DNA of 39,425 nt. Source: Oscillospiraceae bacterium (GTDB taxonomy: Bacteria; Bacillota; Clostridia; Oscillospirales; CAG-272). The stretch covers positions 1 through 39,425 of the forward strand of contig SVTX01000015.1 of the NCBI GenBank assembly GCA_015063545.1. Reading direction: 5' to 3'. The position numbers and the translations under genes were made by a program. The notes under the pieces are model-generated. The model ran no database searches. It was not told where the DNA came from and saw only the letters and a program-made list of their open reading frames with translations. Positions 1 through 9,654 of this stretch are shown here, in pieces; positions within the stretch are counted from its first letter, which is position 1; the number at the start of each line of letters is the position of its first letter.

Positions 1-160
1 CCGCTATCGCGGTCCCCATTCCCTTGCGAGGGAAGGTGGCACGAGCCTGCGAGTGACGGATGAGTAGTCTGCGTAAAATAATAGATTGCTTGCCCTCGAT
101 TAATTATTGTATTCTACTCATCCACCGCTATCGCGGTCCCCCTTCCCTCACAAGGGAAGG
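1..160. repeat. Palindromic MITE-like intergenic repeat, copy A
   Basis: Two 36-base direct repeats (1-36 and 125-160) share the start CCGCTATCGCGG and each end in a short hairpin of the form TTCCCT..AGGGAAGG. Between them GGATGAGTAG (58-67) is the inverted complement of CTACTCATCC (114-123), so the unit folds back on itself. A related unit lies at 15146-15275. There is no open reading frame, so this looks like a non-autonomous dispersed repeat. The left boundary is cut by the window. Confidence 0.7.
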
Positions 161-186
161 CTAATTCTTAATTCTGCACTTTATGC

Positions 187-285
187 TGTTACCCCGAGCT
201 TGTCGAGGGATCTCTAAATCATTGCGGTCAAAACCTCGGAGATCTTTCGACTACGTTTGCAACACTCACTTCGCTCAAGATGACA
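187..285. repeat. Second palindromic intergenic repeat family
   Basis: This stretch begins TGTTACCCCGAGC and ends CTCAAGATGACA. It has internal inverted arms TCGAGGGATCTC (203-214) and GAGATCTTTCGA (239-250). It codes for nothing visible. The ends resemble the palindromic intergenic repeats that are common in Clostridia, but only one copy is in the window, so its repeat status rests on the inverted symmetry and general familiarity. Confidence 0.5.
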
Positions 286-321
286 AATTTCGTTGTGTCT
301 AATCATTCACCAATTTCACTC

Positions 322-350
322 TTGACATTTTCTAAAATCCATGTTAGAAT
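322..350 (+). promoter_or_regulatory. Sigma-A promoter of RNA-SLOG cassette, copy 1
   Basis: TTGACA (322-327), a 17-base spacer and TAGAAT (345-350). Transcription should start near 354-357, exactly where the conserved leader structure begins. The same -35, spacer length and -10 occur at 15289-15317, with a single spacer change. Confidence 0.85.
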
Positions 351-352
351 GA

Positions 353-580
353 AGTTGCCAAATTATTTTTATAGTTACATTTTTAAGTATATATTTTTAA
401 GTATAGGATAACTATACCTTTTTTTGAACATAATTTACACGGTGTGAATTTGACAAAATGCAGATTCTGTTCCGTGTAGATTGTGTTGAAATATATACTT
501 GAAAACATAGAAATAGTTTGGCGACTACTGGAGTCTGCGTTTTTGTGCGGCGGCTTCGGTCGTCGCACTTTTTAATTTTT
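353..580 (+). ncRNA. Candidate structured leader RNA (SLOG-associated), copy 1
   Basis: The transcript between promoter and SLOG gene folds into a compact multi-helix RNA. P1 pairs 353-372 with 507-526 (20 bp, three G-U). P2 pairs 385-391 with 494-500. P3 is a hairpin 401-406/412-417 with loop GATAA. P4 pairs 427-442 with 472-487 (16 contiguous bp). The apical region 446-467 is almost identical in both copies, and AAAATGCAGATTC (455-467) can pair with GAGTCTGCGTTTT (531-543) as a 13-bp pseudoknot. An intrinsic terminator ends it. P4 differs from copy 2 by compensatory base-pair changes, which argues for selection on structure. A 14-base tandem duplication (379-392, 393-406) lies in the P2/P3 strand. 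I match it to no known riboswitch class. It could be a cis-acting aptamer with terminator, or a free small RNA with read-through into the gene. Confidence 0.75.
545..580 (+). terminator. Intrinsic terminator between leader RNA and SLOG start, copy 1
   Basis: A 10-bp stem (545-554 with 559-568) closed by a TTCG tetraloop and followed by TTTTTAATTTTT. It lies 12 bases upstream of the SLOG start codon and only one base after the pseudoknot strand, so it would stop transcription before the gene unless overridden. Stem bases differ from copy 2 only by pairing-neutral changes (G-U to A-U, C-G to U-G). Confidence 0.85.
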
Positions 581-592
581 CGAGGTGATAAA

Positions 593-922
593 ATGAAAAT
601 CGCAATTATAGGTTCAAGAGGATTGCATGTTGAAAATTTAGAAAATTATCTCCCCGACGGTGTGACCGAGATAGTCTCGGGCGGCGCAAAGGGAATTGAT
701 ACGGACGCAGAAAACTTTGCAAATGAAAATAATATAAAAACAACTGTTTTTCTGCCCGAATATAACCGATACGGCAAAGCTGCACCAATTATGCGAAATT
801 ATCAGATAGTAGATTACGCCGATGAGGTTCTTGCCTTTTGGGACGGCAAATCAAGGGGAACAAAGAGCGTTATAGATTATTGCAAAAAGCAAGATAAGAA
901 GGTTACGGTTATTATGATATAA
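593..922 (+). CDS. Small SLOG-family (YspA/cpYpsA-like, DUF2493-like) protein, copy 1
   Basis: A 109-residue single-domain Rossmann-like protein of the SLOG superfamily. The N-terminal MKIAIIGSRG strand and loop (residues 1-10), SGGAKGID (about 29-36) and FWDGKSRGT (about 80-90) match nucleotide-binding segments of YspA/cpYpsA-related SLOG proteins. SLOG domains are thought to bind nucleotides or nucleotide-derived ligands; no reaction is assigned here. The ATG at 593 is chosen over the longer frame because GAGGTG (582-587) precedes it and upstream codons run through the terminator. It is about 92 percent identical to the copy at 15542 (9 differences in 109). It follows a structured RNA and terminator, so its expression probably depends on read-through. 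There is no transmembrane or signal segment, so it should be cytoplasmic. Confidence 0.85.
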   Translation: MKIAIIGSRGLHVENLENYLPDGVTEIVSGGAKGIDTDAENFANENNIKTTVFLPEYNRYGKAAPIMRNYQIVDYADEVLAFWDGKSRGTKSVIDYCKKQDKKVTVIMI

Positions 923-924
923 AA

Positions 925-948
925 GGGGGCAAATTGCCTCTTTTTTTT
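925..948 (+). terminator. Terminator after SLOG copy 1
   Basis: GGGGGCA (925-931) pairs with TGCCTCT (935-941) over a three-base loop and is followed by a run of T. It begins 2 bases after the SLOG stop codon and closes the cassette. Copy 2 lacks this hairpin, so the duplicated segment ends at the coding region. Confidence 0.8.
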
Positions 949-968
949 AATAATACTTATTTCCGTTC

Positions 969-997
969 TTGACATAAAAGCGACATTATTATAAAAT
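969..997 (+). promoter_or_regulatory. Promoter of the 1029 gene
   Basis: TTGACA (969-974), 17 bases, TAAAAT (992-997). Transcription would start near 1004, which excludes the longer reading frame starting at 1002 and supports the ATG at 1029. Confidence 0.75.
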
Positions 998-1028
998 AAA
1001 ATTGTATAACACCAAAAGGAGAATTTCT

Positions 1029-2174
1029 ATGAGTTATTCAACTATTGAAAAATTTAACAAGTATCACTTAATCTACAGCGCAGACGGCGCAGTGAAGGGA
1101 ACTATCAGCTACTTTGTTGACGGACAGCCTACACAGGAAGAATTTTTCCTCGCAAAGGGCGAAAATATGTCCTTTTGCAGCTTTATTGATGGATACCTTG
1201 ACGGAGTGCTTGCAGAAGGCGAAATAAGCATAGAAACAGAATTTATAGCCGATGGCTCGTTTGTTGATATAACCTCAATTGACACGACCTGTGAAAAAGT
1301 CTACGAGGGCGGTACGTATTTCTTTGAAAATGACTTTTACAAGGTCGGCGTAGAGCTTGCATGGGGCGGCGGTCTGACCGTAATAATTGATAAAAATGCC
1401 CCGGATGGGCTTGAAAACCTCTTAAATCGCTTTGACACGGGCAGACTTGTTCAGCAGTCCTACTACGGCACAAATAAGCCTCCGTTCGTCTGTGGCGAAT
1501 TTATGGGCTGCGTGTGGAGCTATAATCCCGTTCAGGGCGGCGACAGAACAAACGCAAAGAGCAAGCTCGTTGATCTTAAAATTGAGAGTGACAGAGTTTA
1601 CGTAAAATGCCGTCCGAGAGACTGGGGACATGAGGCATGGTATACTCCGTCGTATATGGAAAACACGTATATCCTTGAGGGAGACATAATACGTGTAGAC
1701 AACAAATTCACCGACTTCTCCGGCTGGGAGCACCCCTTGGCAGGTCAGGAGGTTCCCGCGTTCTATACCATAAGCTACCTTGATAATTTTTGGTTTTACG
1801 ACGGGGACAAGCCATGGCAGAACGATGAATTATCAGTCCGTCGCGACCTCATATTCTGGCCTGAAGACTGGCCGAGACACCGCTTCCCACTCCCTCAGGG
1901 AGAAAAGGAGCCTTGGTGCGCGTGGACGGATATAAATGACTGGGGTATCGGTCTTTACGTTCCTAACATTGACGGTTACGTAGGCGGCAGACACCAACAC
2001 GATGGCTCAAAAGATCCTTATTCGGGATCATGCAGTTACGTAGCTCCCATGAAGGCAATGGCTATAAAGACGTTCGTTCCTATTGAATACAGCTATCTTA
2101 TCTGCACGGGAGATCTTCAAAACATTCGTAAAAAATTTACAAGGTTAAAGGATTTCACTGAAAATAAGTTTTAA
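1029..2174 (+). CDS. Uncharacterised 381-residue protein, possible carbohydrate-active beta-sandwich
   Basis: I do not recognise a named family. The protein is rich in aromatic and acidic residues (many W, Y, D and E) and has no signal peptide or membrane segment. Recurrent patterns include AWGGGLTVIIDK (about residues 110-121), a block ENLLNRFDTGRLVQQSYYG, and NPVQGGD. These resemble galactose-mutarotase-like or carbohydrate-binding sandwich proteins, but that is an impression, not a proven match. The start at 1029 has AGGAG at 1017-1021 with 7-base spacing and a promoter at 969-997. The gene stands alone, closed by a terminator at 2186. It occupies the position where rpmH and rnpA often sit upstream of dnaA in Bacillota. 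Function is unknown; a sugar-related cytoplasmic role is a guess supported only by the aromatic composition. Confidence 0.75.
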   Translation: MSYSTIEKFNKYHLIYSADGAVKGTISYFVDGQPTQEEFFLAKGENMSFCSFIDGYLDGVLAEGEISIETEFIADGSFVDITSIDTTCEKVYEGGTYFFENDFYKVGVELAWGGGLTVIIDKNAPDGLENLLNRFDTGRLVQQSYYGTNKPPFVCGEFMGCVWSYNPVQGGDRTNAKSKLVDLKIESDRVYVKCRPRDWGHEAWYTPSYMENTYILEGDIIRVDNKFTDFSGWEHPLAGQEVPAFYTISYLDNFWFYDGDKPWQNDELSVRRDLIFWPEDWPRHRFPLPQGEKEPWCAWTDINDWGIGLYVPNIDGYVGGRHQHDGSKDPYSGSCSYVAPMKAMAIKTFVPIEYSYLICTGDLQNIRKKFTRLKDFTENKF

Positions 2175-2185
2175 TTTTAAACTTT

Positions 2186-2213
2186 AAGGCATGTATTTTT
2201 ACATGCCTTTTTA
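2186..2213 (+). terminator. Terminator upstream of dnaA
   Basis: AAGGCATGTA (2186-2195) pairs with TACATGCCTT (2200-2209) over a TTTT loop, followed by T residues. It insulates dnaA from upstream transcription. Confidence 0.85.
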
Positions 2214-2263
2214 TATTCATAAAAAATTTACATTTTTATTTTTTTATAACTTGTTTTAGGCTG

Positions 2264-2292
2264 TTTACAAACAAAAAAGTGTATGTTATAAT
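2264..2292 (+). promoter_or_regulatory. dnaA promoter
   Basis: TTTACA (2264-2269), a 17-base spacer and perfect TATAAT (2287-2292). The expected start near 2299 gives a leader of about 85 bases that contains a perfect palindrome ATCGCGCGAT (2317-2326). No clear DnaA box overlaps the promoter, so classical DnaA autorepression is not obvious here. Confidence 0.8.
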
Positions 2293-2384
2293 ATATTTAT
2301 ATTATTTATATATAGTATCGCGCGATTTTATTTTTTATAATACTTTTATGATTTATAATCAACACTTAAAGGAAAGGAAAAGCA

Positions 2385-3833
2385 ATGGACTATCTACAGG
2401 AAATAGAAGAAATTTGGGCTATGGTCAAAGAAAAGCTCAGTCAAAAAATAAGTACTACTGCCGTAAATCTTTGGTTTGGCAATTCACCCATCGTATCCTT
2501 TGAAAATAACAATCTCACCATCGCGGTAGATTCGGAATTTAAGAAAAACATAGTTTGCGAAAAATATATACCCTTGCTTGAAGAAACGTTTGAGGAATTT
2601 ATGGGATTCCATGTTTCCATAGAAATAGACGCTCTCCCGGACCCCACAACACTTGAAGAACTCGAAAGACGCATAAACGCGGCAGTTAAGCTTGCGAGTA
2701 ATCCCGACGCGTTTTCAAAAGAAAATACCGCTATTGCTTCCAAAAAGGTATTGTATGAGCTTGAGGACAGAAAAGAGCTTATGTCGGATAAAAAGACGGG
2801 TATCGGTTCAACCATGCCGTCGGTAAACTTTGAGTACACCTTTGATAACTTCATTGTAGGAAGCTCAAATAAGTTTGCTCATGCAGCCTGTTTTGCTGTA
2901 TCCGAAAATCCGGCTCAGGATTACAATCCTCTGTTTATTTACGGTCCGTCCGGACTTGGTAAAACTCACCTTCTTTACGCAGTAACGAACAAGATAAAAG
3001 AGAGAAATCCCCACACAAAGATCATTTACATAAAGGGTGAGGATTTCACAAATCAGATGATAGAGAGCCTGTCCAAAAACTCAATGGCAAAATTCAGGGA
3101 TAAATACCGCACCTGCGACGTTCTTCTGATAGACGATATTCAATTTATCGCAGGCAAGGAATCCACACAGGAAGAATTTTTCCACACATTCAACGCCCTT
3201 TTTGAAGACGGAAAACAGATAATTCTCACATCCGACCGTCCTCCCAAGGATATAAAAACGCTTGAGGACAGACTTGTCACAAGATTTGAGTGGGGACTTA
3301 TAGCGGATATCCAGCCGCCGGATCTTGAACTCAGAATAGCGATATTCAAAAATAAGATATCACAGGCAGGCATCGAGGTATCCGATGAGATAATTACCTA
3401 CCTTGCAGAAAATCTCCGTTCCCACATAAGACAGATTGAGGGCGCGGTCAAAAAGCTCGTAGCTATCCGTTTTCTTTCGGGAAGAGAAATTACTATGGAA
3501 ATAGCTAAAAACTGCATAAACGAGCTTTTGGGCGGTGAAGAACCCGTAAACGTGACTGTTGACAAAATATTCACGGCTGTGGAAAAGAGATTTGAAGTCA
3601 AAAAATCAGATCTTGTCGGAAAGTCCAGAGTAAAGGAAATAGCAAACGCAAGACATATAGCAATTTATCTTATAAGATACGTAACCGAGATGTCTTATCC
3701 AAATATAGCAAAGCTCTTTAACCGAGATCATTCCACAATAATCGCGTCCGAGGAGAGCGTTAAAAAGAAATTAAATTACGATCATTCACTTGAAGCGGTT
3801 ATAAACGATATTGTCAAGGAAGTCAAGGAATAA
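2385..3833 (+). CDS. dnaA: Chromosomal replication initiator DnaA
   Basis: The 482-residue AAA+ initiator binds DnaA boxes at oriC, melts the origin and loads the replicative helicase. Domain I (about 1-85) carries the usual helicase/regulator-interaction fold, followed by a variable acidic linker. The AAA+ domain has Walker A GPSGLGKT (187-194), Walker B LLIDDIQF (about 247-254) and a sensor region ending TRFEWGL. The C-terminal helix-turn-helix domain carries the DnaA signature around NRDHSTI (446-452). Length is slightly above the family norm of about 450. ATG 2385 has AAAGGAAAGG at 2368-2377 and a good promoter at 2264-2292. It is followed by a 461-base origin region and dnaN, the standard Bacillota arrangement. 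Confidence 0.98.
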   Translation: MDYLQEIEEIWAMVKEKLSQKISTTAVNLWFGNSPIVSFENNNLTIAVDSEFKKNIVCEKYIPLLEETFEEFMGFHVSIEIDALPDPTTLEELERRINAAVKLASNPDAFSKENTAIASKKVLYELEDRKELMSDKKTGIGSTMPSVNFEYTFDNFIVGSSNKFAHAACFAVSENPAQDYNPLFIYGPSGLGKTHLLYAVTNKIKERNPHTKIIYIKGEDFTNQMIESLSKNSMAKFRDKYRTCDVLLIDDIQFIAGKESTQEEFFHTFNALFEDGKQIILTSDRPPKDIKTLEDRLVTRFEWGLIADIQPPDLELRIAIFKNKISQAGIEVSDEIITYLAENLRSHIRQIEGAVKKLVAIRFLSGREITMEIAKNCINELLGGEEPVNVTVDKIFTAVEKRFEVKKSDLVGKSRVKEIANARHIAIYLIRYVTEMSYPNIAKLFNRDHSTIIASEESVKKKLNYDHSLEAVINDIVKEVKE

Positions 3834-4294
3834 AGTTTTTACCTAGTTTTCAACATACACAAAAGTTATAAATTTTATTTATTTTTCAATAGCTTCAGAG
3901 TTTTCAACAGGCAGTTTTTAATTTTTTATACCTGTGGAAAATCTTGAAAATTTTAAAATATAAAAAATATTCCAAAATTCAAATTAAAGCAGCGAAAATT
4001 CAAGGTATTTTTTTGAAATATCACTCAAAAAGAAAAGTTTTCCACCAATTTTAAGCATCATCCCGACAATAGAGTGTGGAAAGATTTTCTATGTTTTTAA
4101 AGATGTTTGGCTACTTTTCAACAATCAGTCCGACACTACTGCTATTACTGCTAATAATTTTATCATTCATTCACTCTCTCTTGCGCGCGAAGCGCGCCTG
4201 CGCATAAAGCGCGAAAACTTCTGCCGACAGTGGCGTAATAATCAAACAGAATTCCGTCTTTATGATTTTGTAAGCGGAAAAGAAAGGATCAAAA
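3834..4294. other. oriC: Replication origin oriC (DnaA boxes and AT-rich unwinding region)
   Basis: This 461-base gene-free stretch between dnaA and dnaN holds nonamers close to TTWTCCACA. They are TTTTCAACA at 3847-3855, 3901-3909 and 4115-4123 (+), TGTGGAAAA at 3933-3941 (-), TTTTCCACC at 4038-4046 (+) and TGTGGAAAG at 4075-4083 (-). The interval 3942-4035 is very AT-rich and is the best candidate for the DNA-unwinding element. A hairpin GCGCGC-GAA-GCGCGC at 4183-4197 lies close to dnaN, probably in its leader. The assignment rests on box density, AT content and the dnaA/dnaN position. Confidence 0.9.
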
Positions 4295-5446
4295 ATGAAG
4301 ATCACGTTTAACAGACAGCAAATAAGCAATAAGATAGCTCCCCTCATGAGCGTAGTATCATCCAAAAGCACAAATAAGGCAATAGAAGGAATACTCATAG
4401 AAGCAAAATGCCCCGATAGCTGTACTCTTACCGCATTTGACGATGAAAAGGGTATGAAAATAAGTGTTGAGTGTGAGGTTCTTGAAGAAGGCTCTTACAT
4501 AATCAACGCGCAGAAGTTTAACCAGACCTTAAAGGTAATGGACGGTGAGCTTATAAGCCTCACTGTTGACAATAAGCTCCAGGCTACTTTTGAGTGCGGA
4601 ATTTCAACTCATAAGACCGGCTCTCTCAGAGCAGAAGAATTTCCCGAAATTCCCAATCTTACAACGGAGAAGGGATTTGTAGTAAGTCAGCCCATACTTA
4701 AAAAGATGCTCTCTAAGGTTTCTTATGCTATGGGGGTAAACGATCCCAGACCTGTTCTCAACGGATGTCACATAAAGACAGAGGCAGGAAAGATAAGTGT
4801 AGTTTCTTGCGACAGCTTCAAGCTTGCTGTTTGTTCATGCCCCGCAGAAATAGAAAATATTGAAAATTCCACTAAGGGAATAGAATATTCCTTCATAGTC
4901 CCCGCAAAGTCCGTAAATGAGATAATAAAGCTTCTCTCCGATGACGAAGAGGATAAGGTTACGGTATATATGAGCTACAAGAATATGGTTCTTGCATTTA
5001 ACGATCTCATATTCTTTACAAAGCTCATTACCGGAGAGTATATAGATTATAACAGAATAATAATCAAGAACCACAAAATAGAGGTAGTTACAGATAAGTA
5101 CGATCTTATAGCTGCCCTTGAAAAGGCTTCTCTTATCACGGAGGAGAGAATTGAAAGAGCTGTTCGTTCACACGTTCGTATAGTTGCAGAGGATAATATT
5201 ATCAAGGTATCTGCAGTTTCCGCTGCGGGAAGCATTTACGACGAGGTAGAGAGTGAGCATACGGGAGATGGACTTTCTATTGCATTTAACAACAGATTCC
5301 TTCTTGACAGCGTGAGAGCTTGCTCATATGACAGAATAAAGATATCCATGACCTCCGCATTCTCAAGCATAAATATTGAGCCTGCGGATGCAGAAGAGGG
5401 AGAGAGTGAATTGTTCATGCTTCTTCCCGTAAGAACCAAGGAATAA
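4295..5446 (+). CDS. dnaN: DNA polymerase III beta subunit (sliding clamp)
   Basis: This 383-residue protein forms the dimeric ring that tethers DNA polymerase III to DNA and recruits mismatch repair and translesion partners. The three repeated clamp domains are visible, starting MKITFNRQQISNKIAP and ending with the typical C-terminal hydrophobic segment ELFMLLPVR, which forms part of the partner-binding pocket. The length matches the family (about 370-380). ATG 4295 is preceded by AGAAAGGA. The gene follows oriC and is only 3 bases from recF, so the two are co-transcribed. The S4-domain gene yaaA that normally separates dnaN and recF in Bacilli is missing. Confidence 0.97.
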   Translation: MKITFNRQQISNKIAPLMSVVSSKSTNKAIEGILIEAKCPDSCTLTAFDDEKGMKISVECEVLEEGSYIINAQKFNQTLKVMDGELISLTVDNKLQATFECGISTHKTGSLRAEEFPEIPNLTTEKGFVVSQPILKKMLSKVSYAMGVNDPRPVLNGCHIKTEAGKISVVSCDSFKLAVCSCPAEIENIENSTKGIEYSFIVPAKSVNEIIKLLSDDEEDKVTVYMSYKNMVLAFNDLIFFTKLITGEYIDYNRIIIKNHKIEVVTDKYDLIAALEKASLITEERIERAVRSHVRIVAEDNIIKVSAVSAAGSIYDEVESEHTGDGLSIAFNNRFLLDSVRACSYDRIKISMTSAFSSINIEPADAEEGESELFMLLPVRTKE

Positions 5447-5449
5447 TAG

Positions 5450-6571
5450 ATGATCTGCAAAAGGATAAGTCTTGAGAATTTTCGAAATATAGAGAAGGCT
5501 GAGCTTGAATTTTGCAACGGTACAAACATACTGCTTGGAGAAAACGCGCAGGGAAAGACAAATCTTATTGAGGCAATATATTACACCGCGCTTTGTCGGA
5601 GCTTCAGACAGGGAACGGATAAGGATCTTATCAGGTTTGGATGTGAGTATTCAAAAATTGATAATACGTATTGCGACAGTATAAGAGAAATGAATACCAG
5701 TGTTACGTTGTTTTCCGACAGAAGGCAAAAGAGAATAGAACAGAACGGACTTAAAATATCAAAAATGTCTGATATGGTGGGCGCGTTCAAGGTTGTACTG
5801 TTTTGTCCCGAGCATCTTTCAATAGTCAAAGAAGGCCCTTCTATGAGGCGGAGCTTTCTTGACGTGGCAATATCACAGATAAGACCTCTCTATATGAAGT
5901 CTCTTCAGAGATATCAGACGATACTCAAAGAGAGAAATTCTCTCATAAAAAAGGCGCAGGAAGACAGAGAGACATTTGATTTGACGGTTGACGTCTGGTC
6001 TGAACAGCTTGCAGTCGAGGCGGCGAAAATAACTGCGTACAGAGTTGAATATCTGTGTGAGATAAGAAAATACGTCTCGGATATATTTTCGGATATGACG
6101 GGAAAGCGCGAAGAACCTGAGTTTTCATATATTTCATCGTGCAAGCTACCTGAGGAGGAGCTGTGCGACGTAAAAAAAGTTGAGGATAGCTTCCGTGAAC
6201 TTTATTTTACGCGACACGACCGAGAAATCGGCGCAGAAGCGACTTTGTGGGGTACGCACAAGGACGATATAGAAATAAAATTAAACGGCAACAGCGCGCG
6301 AATTTTCTGTTCTCAGGGACAGCAAAGGTCCCTGTCGCTCGCTATGAAGCTTTCAGAGGGAGAAATAATCAAGAAAAACTGTGGCGGTGAGTACCCGGTA
6401 TTTTTACTTGACGACGTTCTGTCAGAGCTTGACGGCGCGAGAAGAAGATATCTCATCTCAAATCTGACGGACAAGCAGGTTATAATGACAACTTGTGAGG
6501 CTACGGATATATCCGGAGCTAACGTAATTGGTGTAAAAGAGGGAAAGTATTTTGAAAATACTTTACAGTGA
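5450..6571 (+). CDS. recF: DNA replication and repair protein RecF
   Basis: The 373-residue SMC-like ABC ATPase acts with RecO and RecR to load RecA at single-strand gaps. Walker A GENAQGKTN lies near residues 28-36, the signature region SQGQQRSLSLAMKL near 285-300, and Walker B FLLDDVLSELD near 318-328 (counts approximate). Length agrees with the family (about 360-375). ATG 5450 starts three bases after the dnaN stop, so expression is coupled to dnaN. The C-terminus meets the next gene with little or no gap: an alternative TTG start for that gene at 6552 would overlap recF by 20 bases. Confidence 0.97.
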   Translation: MICKRISLENFRNIEKAELEFCNGTNILLGENAQGKTNLIEAIYYTALCRSFRQGTDKDLIRFGCEYSKIDNTYCDSIREMNTSVTLFSDRRQKRIEQNGLKISKMSDMVGAFKVVLFCPEHLSIVKEGPSMRRSFLDVAISQIRPLYMKSLQRYQTILKERNSLIKKAQEDRETFDLTVDVWSEQLAVEAAKITAYRVEYLCEIRKYVSDIFSDMTGKREEPEFSYISSCKLPEEELCDVKKVEDSFRELYFTRHDREIGAEATLWGTHKDDIEIKLNGNSARIFCSQGQQRSLSLAMKLSEGEIIKKNCGGEYPVFLLDDVLSELDGARRRYLISNLTDKQVIMTTCEATDISGANVIGVKEGKYFENTLQ

Positions 6572-6575
6572 GAAA

Positions 6576-7361
6576 ATGATTACTGAAAATACAACAATCA
6601 AAATAATGTCCTTTAATATGCTTTTTGGAGGATATGAGGGCACGGATTTTTCCTTGGAAAAAAGAAAAGAAAAAATAATTGATGTTATAAAAAAAGAAAA
6701 GCCCGATATAATAGGCTGCCAGGAAGTTACAGACAGTACGCGTGATTGGCTTGAGAGCTTGCTTTTTGATGAATATTCAGTTATTGGTGTCGGAAGAAAT
6801 TCAGACTGCCGCGGTGAAGGCTGTCCCGTATTTTATAATAAAAGCAAATTTGCTTTGATTTCCTTTGATACGTTTTGGCTGTCCGACGATCCCCTTTTAC
6901 CGGGAAGCTTTGCATCAAATACAGGACAAAGTCCTTGTCCGAGATTGGCTCATATTTTATATTTGAGATGCTATGACGACGGATGTCCGATTATATTTTT
7001 GAATACCCATCTTGATAATTTTACCGAGGATTGCAGAAAATTTGAGCTTGAAATAATAGAAAAAAAACTTGGAGATATTCATGCAAATACATGCTGTATA
7101 ATGACGGGAGACTTAAATCTTGAACCTGACGCCGATTATTTCAAGGAGTTTTTGAAAAATCTTGATTGTATCGGATTAAAAGATGCAACCTCAAATATCA
7201 GCGGAACATTTCATAATTTCGGCAGACTTGAAAAACCTATGAAAATTGACTATATTCTGACTAATGCCCCGGTTATTTCTTCTCAGATAGTTGAGGATAA
7301 GTGTGATGGCGGAATATGGTATTCCGATCACTATGCCGTAACATCATTGATCAAAGTGTGA
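6576..7361 (+). CDS. Endonuclease/exonuclease/phosphatase (EEP) family protein
   Basis: This is a metal-dependent phosphodiesterase-fold protein of about 261 residues. The EEP motifs occur in order: SFNM near the N-terminus, a metal-binding glutamate in GCQEV, NTHLD, GDLN, IDYIL and the terminal YSDHY. All catalytic positions are therefore kept. The family includes apurinic nucleases, sphingomyelinases and inositol phosphatases; without close relatives the substrate cannot be named. There is no signal peptide, so it is probably cytoplasmic. ATG 6576 is used, but TTG 6552 has a better ribosome site (AGAGGGA at 6538-6544) and would add eight residues. It sits between recF and remB, which are normally adjacent, so it looks like an insertion into a conserved operon, possibly co-opted for repair. 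Confidence 0.88.
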   Translation: MITENTTIKIMSFNMLFGGYEGTDFSLEKRKEKIIDVIKKEKPDIIGCQEVTDSTRDWLESLLFDEYSVIGVGRNSDCRGEGCPVFYNKSKFALISFDTFWLSDDPLLPGSFASNTGQSPCPRLAHILYLRCYDDGCPIIFLNTHLDNFTEDCRKFELEIIEKKLGDIHANTCCIMTGDLNLEPDADYFKEFLKNLDCIGLKDATSNISGTFHNFGRLEKPMKIDYILTNAPVISSQIVEDKCDGGIWYSDHYAVTSLIKV

Positions 7362-7398
7362 TTTTAGAAATCAGGAAAATTAATTCAGGAGTAAAAAT

Positions 7399-7653
7399 AT
7401 GTTTCTCCACGCAGGTAACAACAAAAATATAAGAGAAAAAGATATAATAGGTATATTCGACGCGGACAACGCTACGATATCATCTGTGACGAGAAAATAT
7501 CTCTCCGAGGCTGAAAGAGCCAATCTTGTCATATCCGCAAAGGACGAGATACCGAAATCCTTTATTCTCTATAAAGAAAACGGAAAATATATGATCTGTT
7601 TTTCCCAGATATCCACACAGGCTCTTCTGGGCAGAACGGTTTATGGAATATAA
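7399..7653 (+). CDS. remB: Extracellular matrix regulator RemB (YaaB, DUF370 family)
   Basis: This 84-residue protein matches the RemA/RemB family in size, in the opening MFLHAGNNKNI (canonically MFLHLG with a following basic segment) and in its position just before gyrB. RemB in Bacillus subtilis affects biofilm matrix gene expression, and its paralogue RemA is a DNA-binding activator. ATG 7399 has AGGAG at 7387-7391. It lies in the origin operon between the EEP gene and gyrB. The target genes in this organism are unknown. Confidence 0.88.
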   Translation: MFLHAGNNKNIREKDIIGIFDADNATISSVTRKYLSEAERANLVISAKDEIPKSFILYKENGKYMICFSQISTQALLGRTVYGI

Positions 7654-7682
7654 AATTGATAACAGATATGTGAAATAAATGA

Positions 7683-9647
<1,965 letters not shown>

Positions 9648-9654
9648 TTTTGAT

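Noticed and set aside
32-67. Possible T-box leader because of GAAGGTGGCACG followed by hairpins
   Set aside because: The sequence lacks the T-box AGGGTGGNACCGCG core and specifier stem, is followed by no synthetase gene, and belongs to the palindromic repeat family seen again at 15146.
353-580. Assignment of the leader RNA to a known riboswitch class
   Set aside because: I compared from memory with purine, SAM, preQ1, fluoride, guanidine, ZTP, NAD and T-box consensus features and saw none. A covariance search would be needed to exclude remote members.
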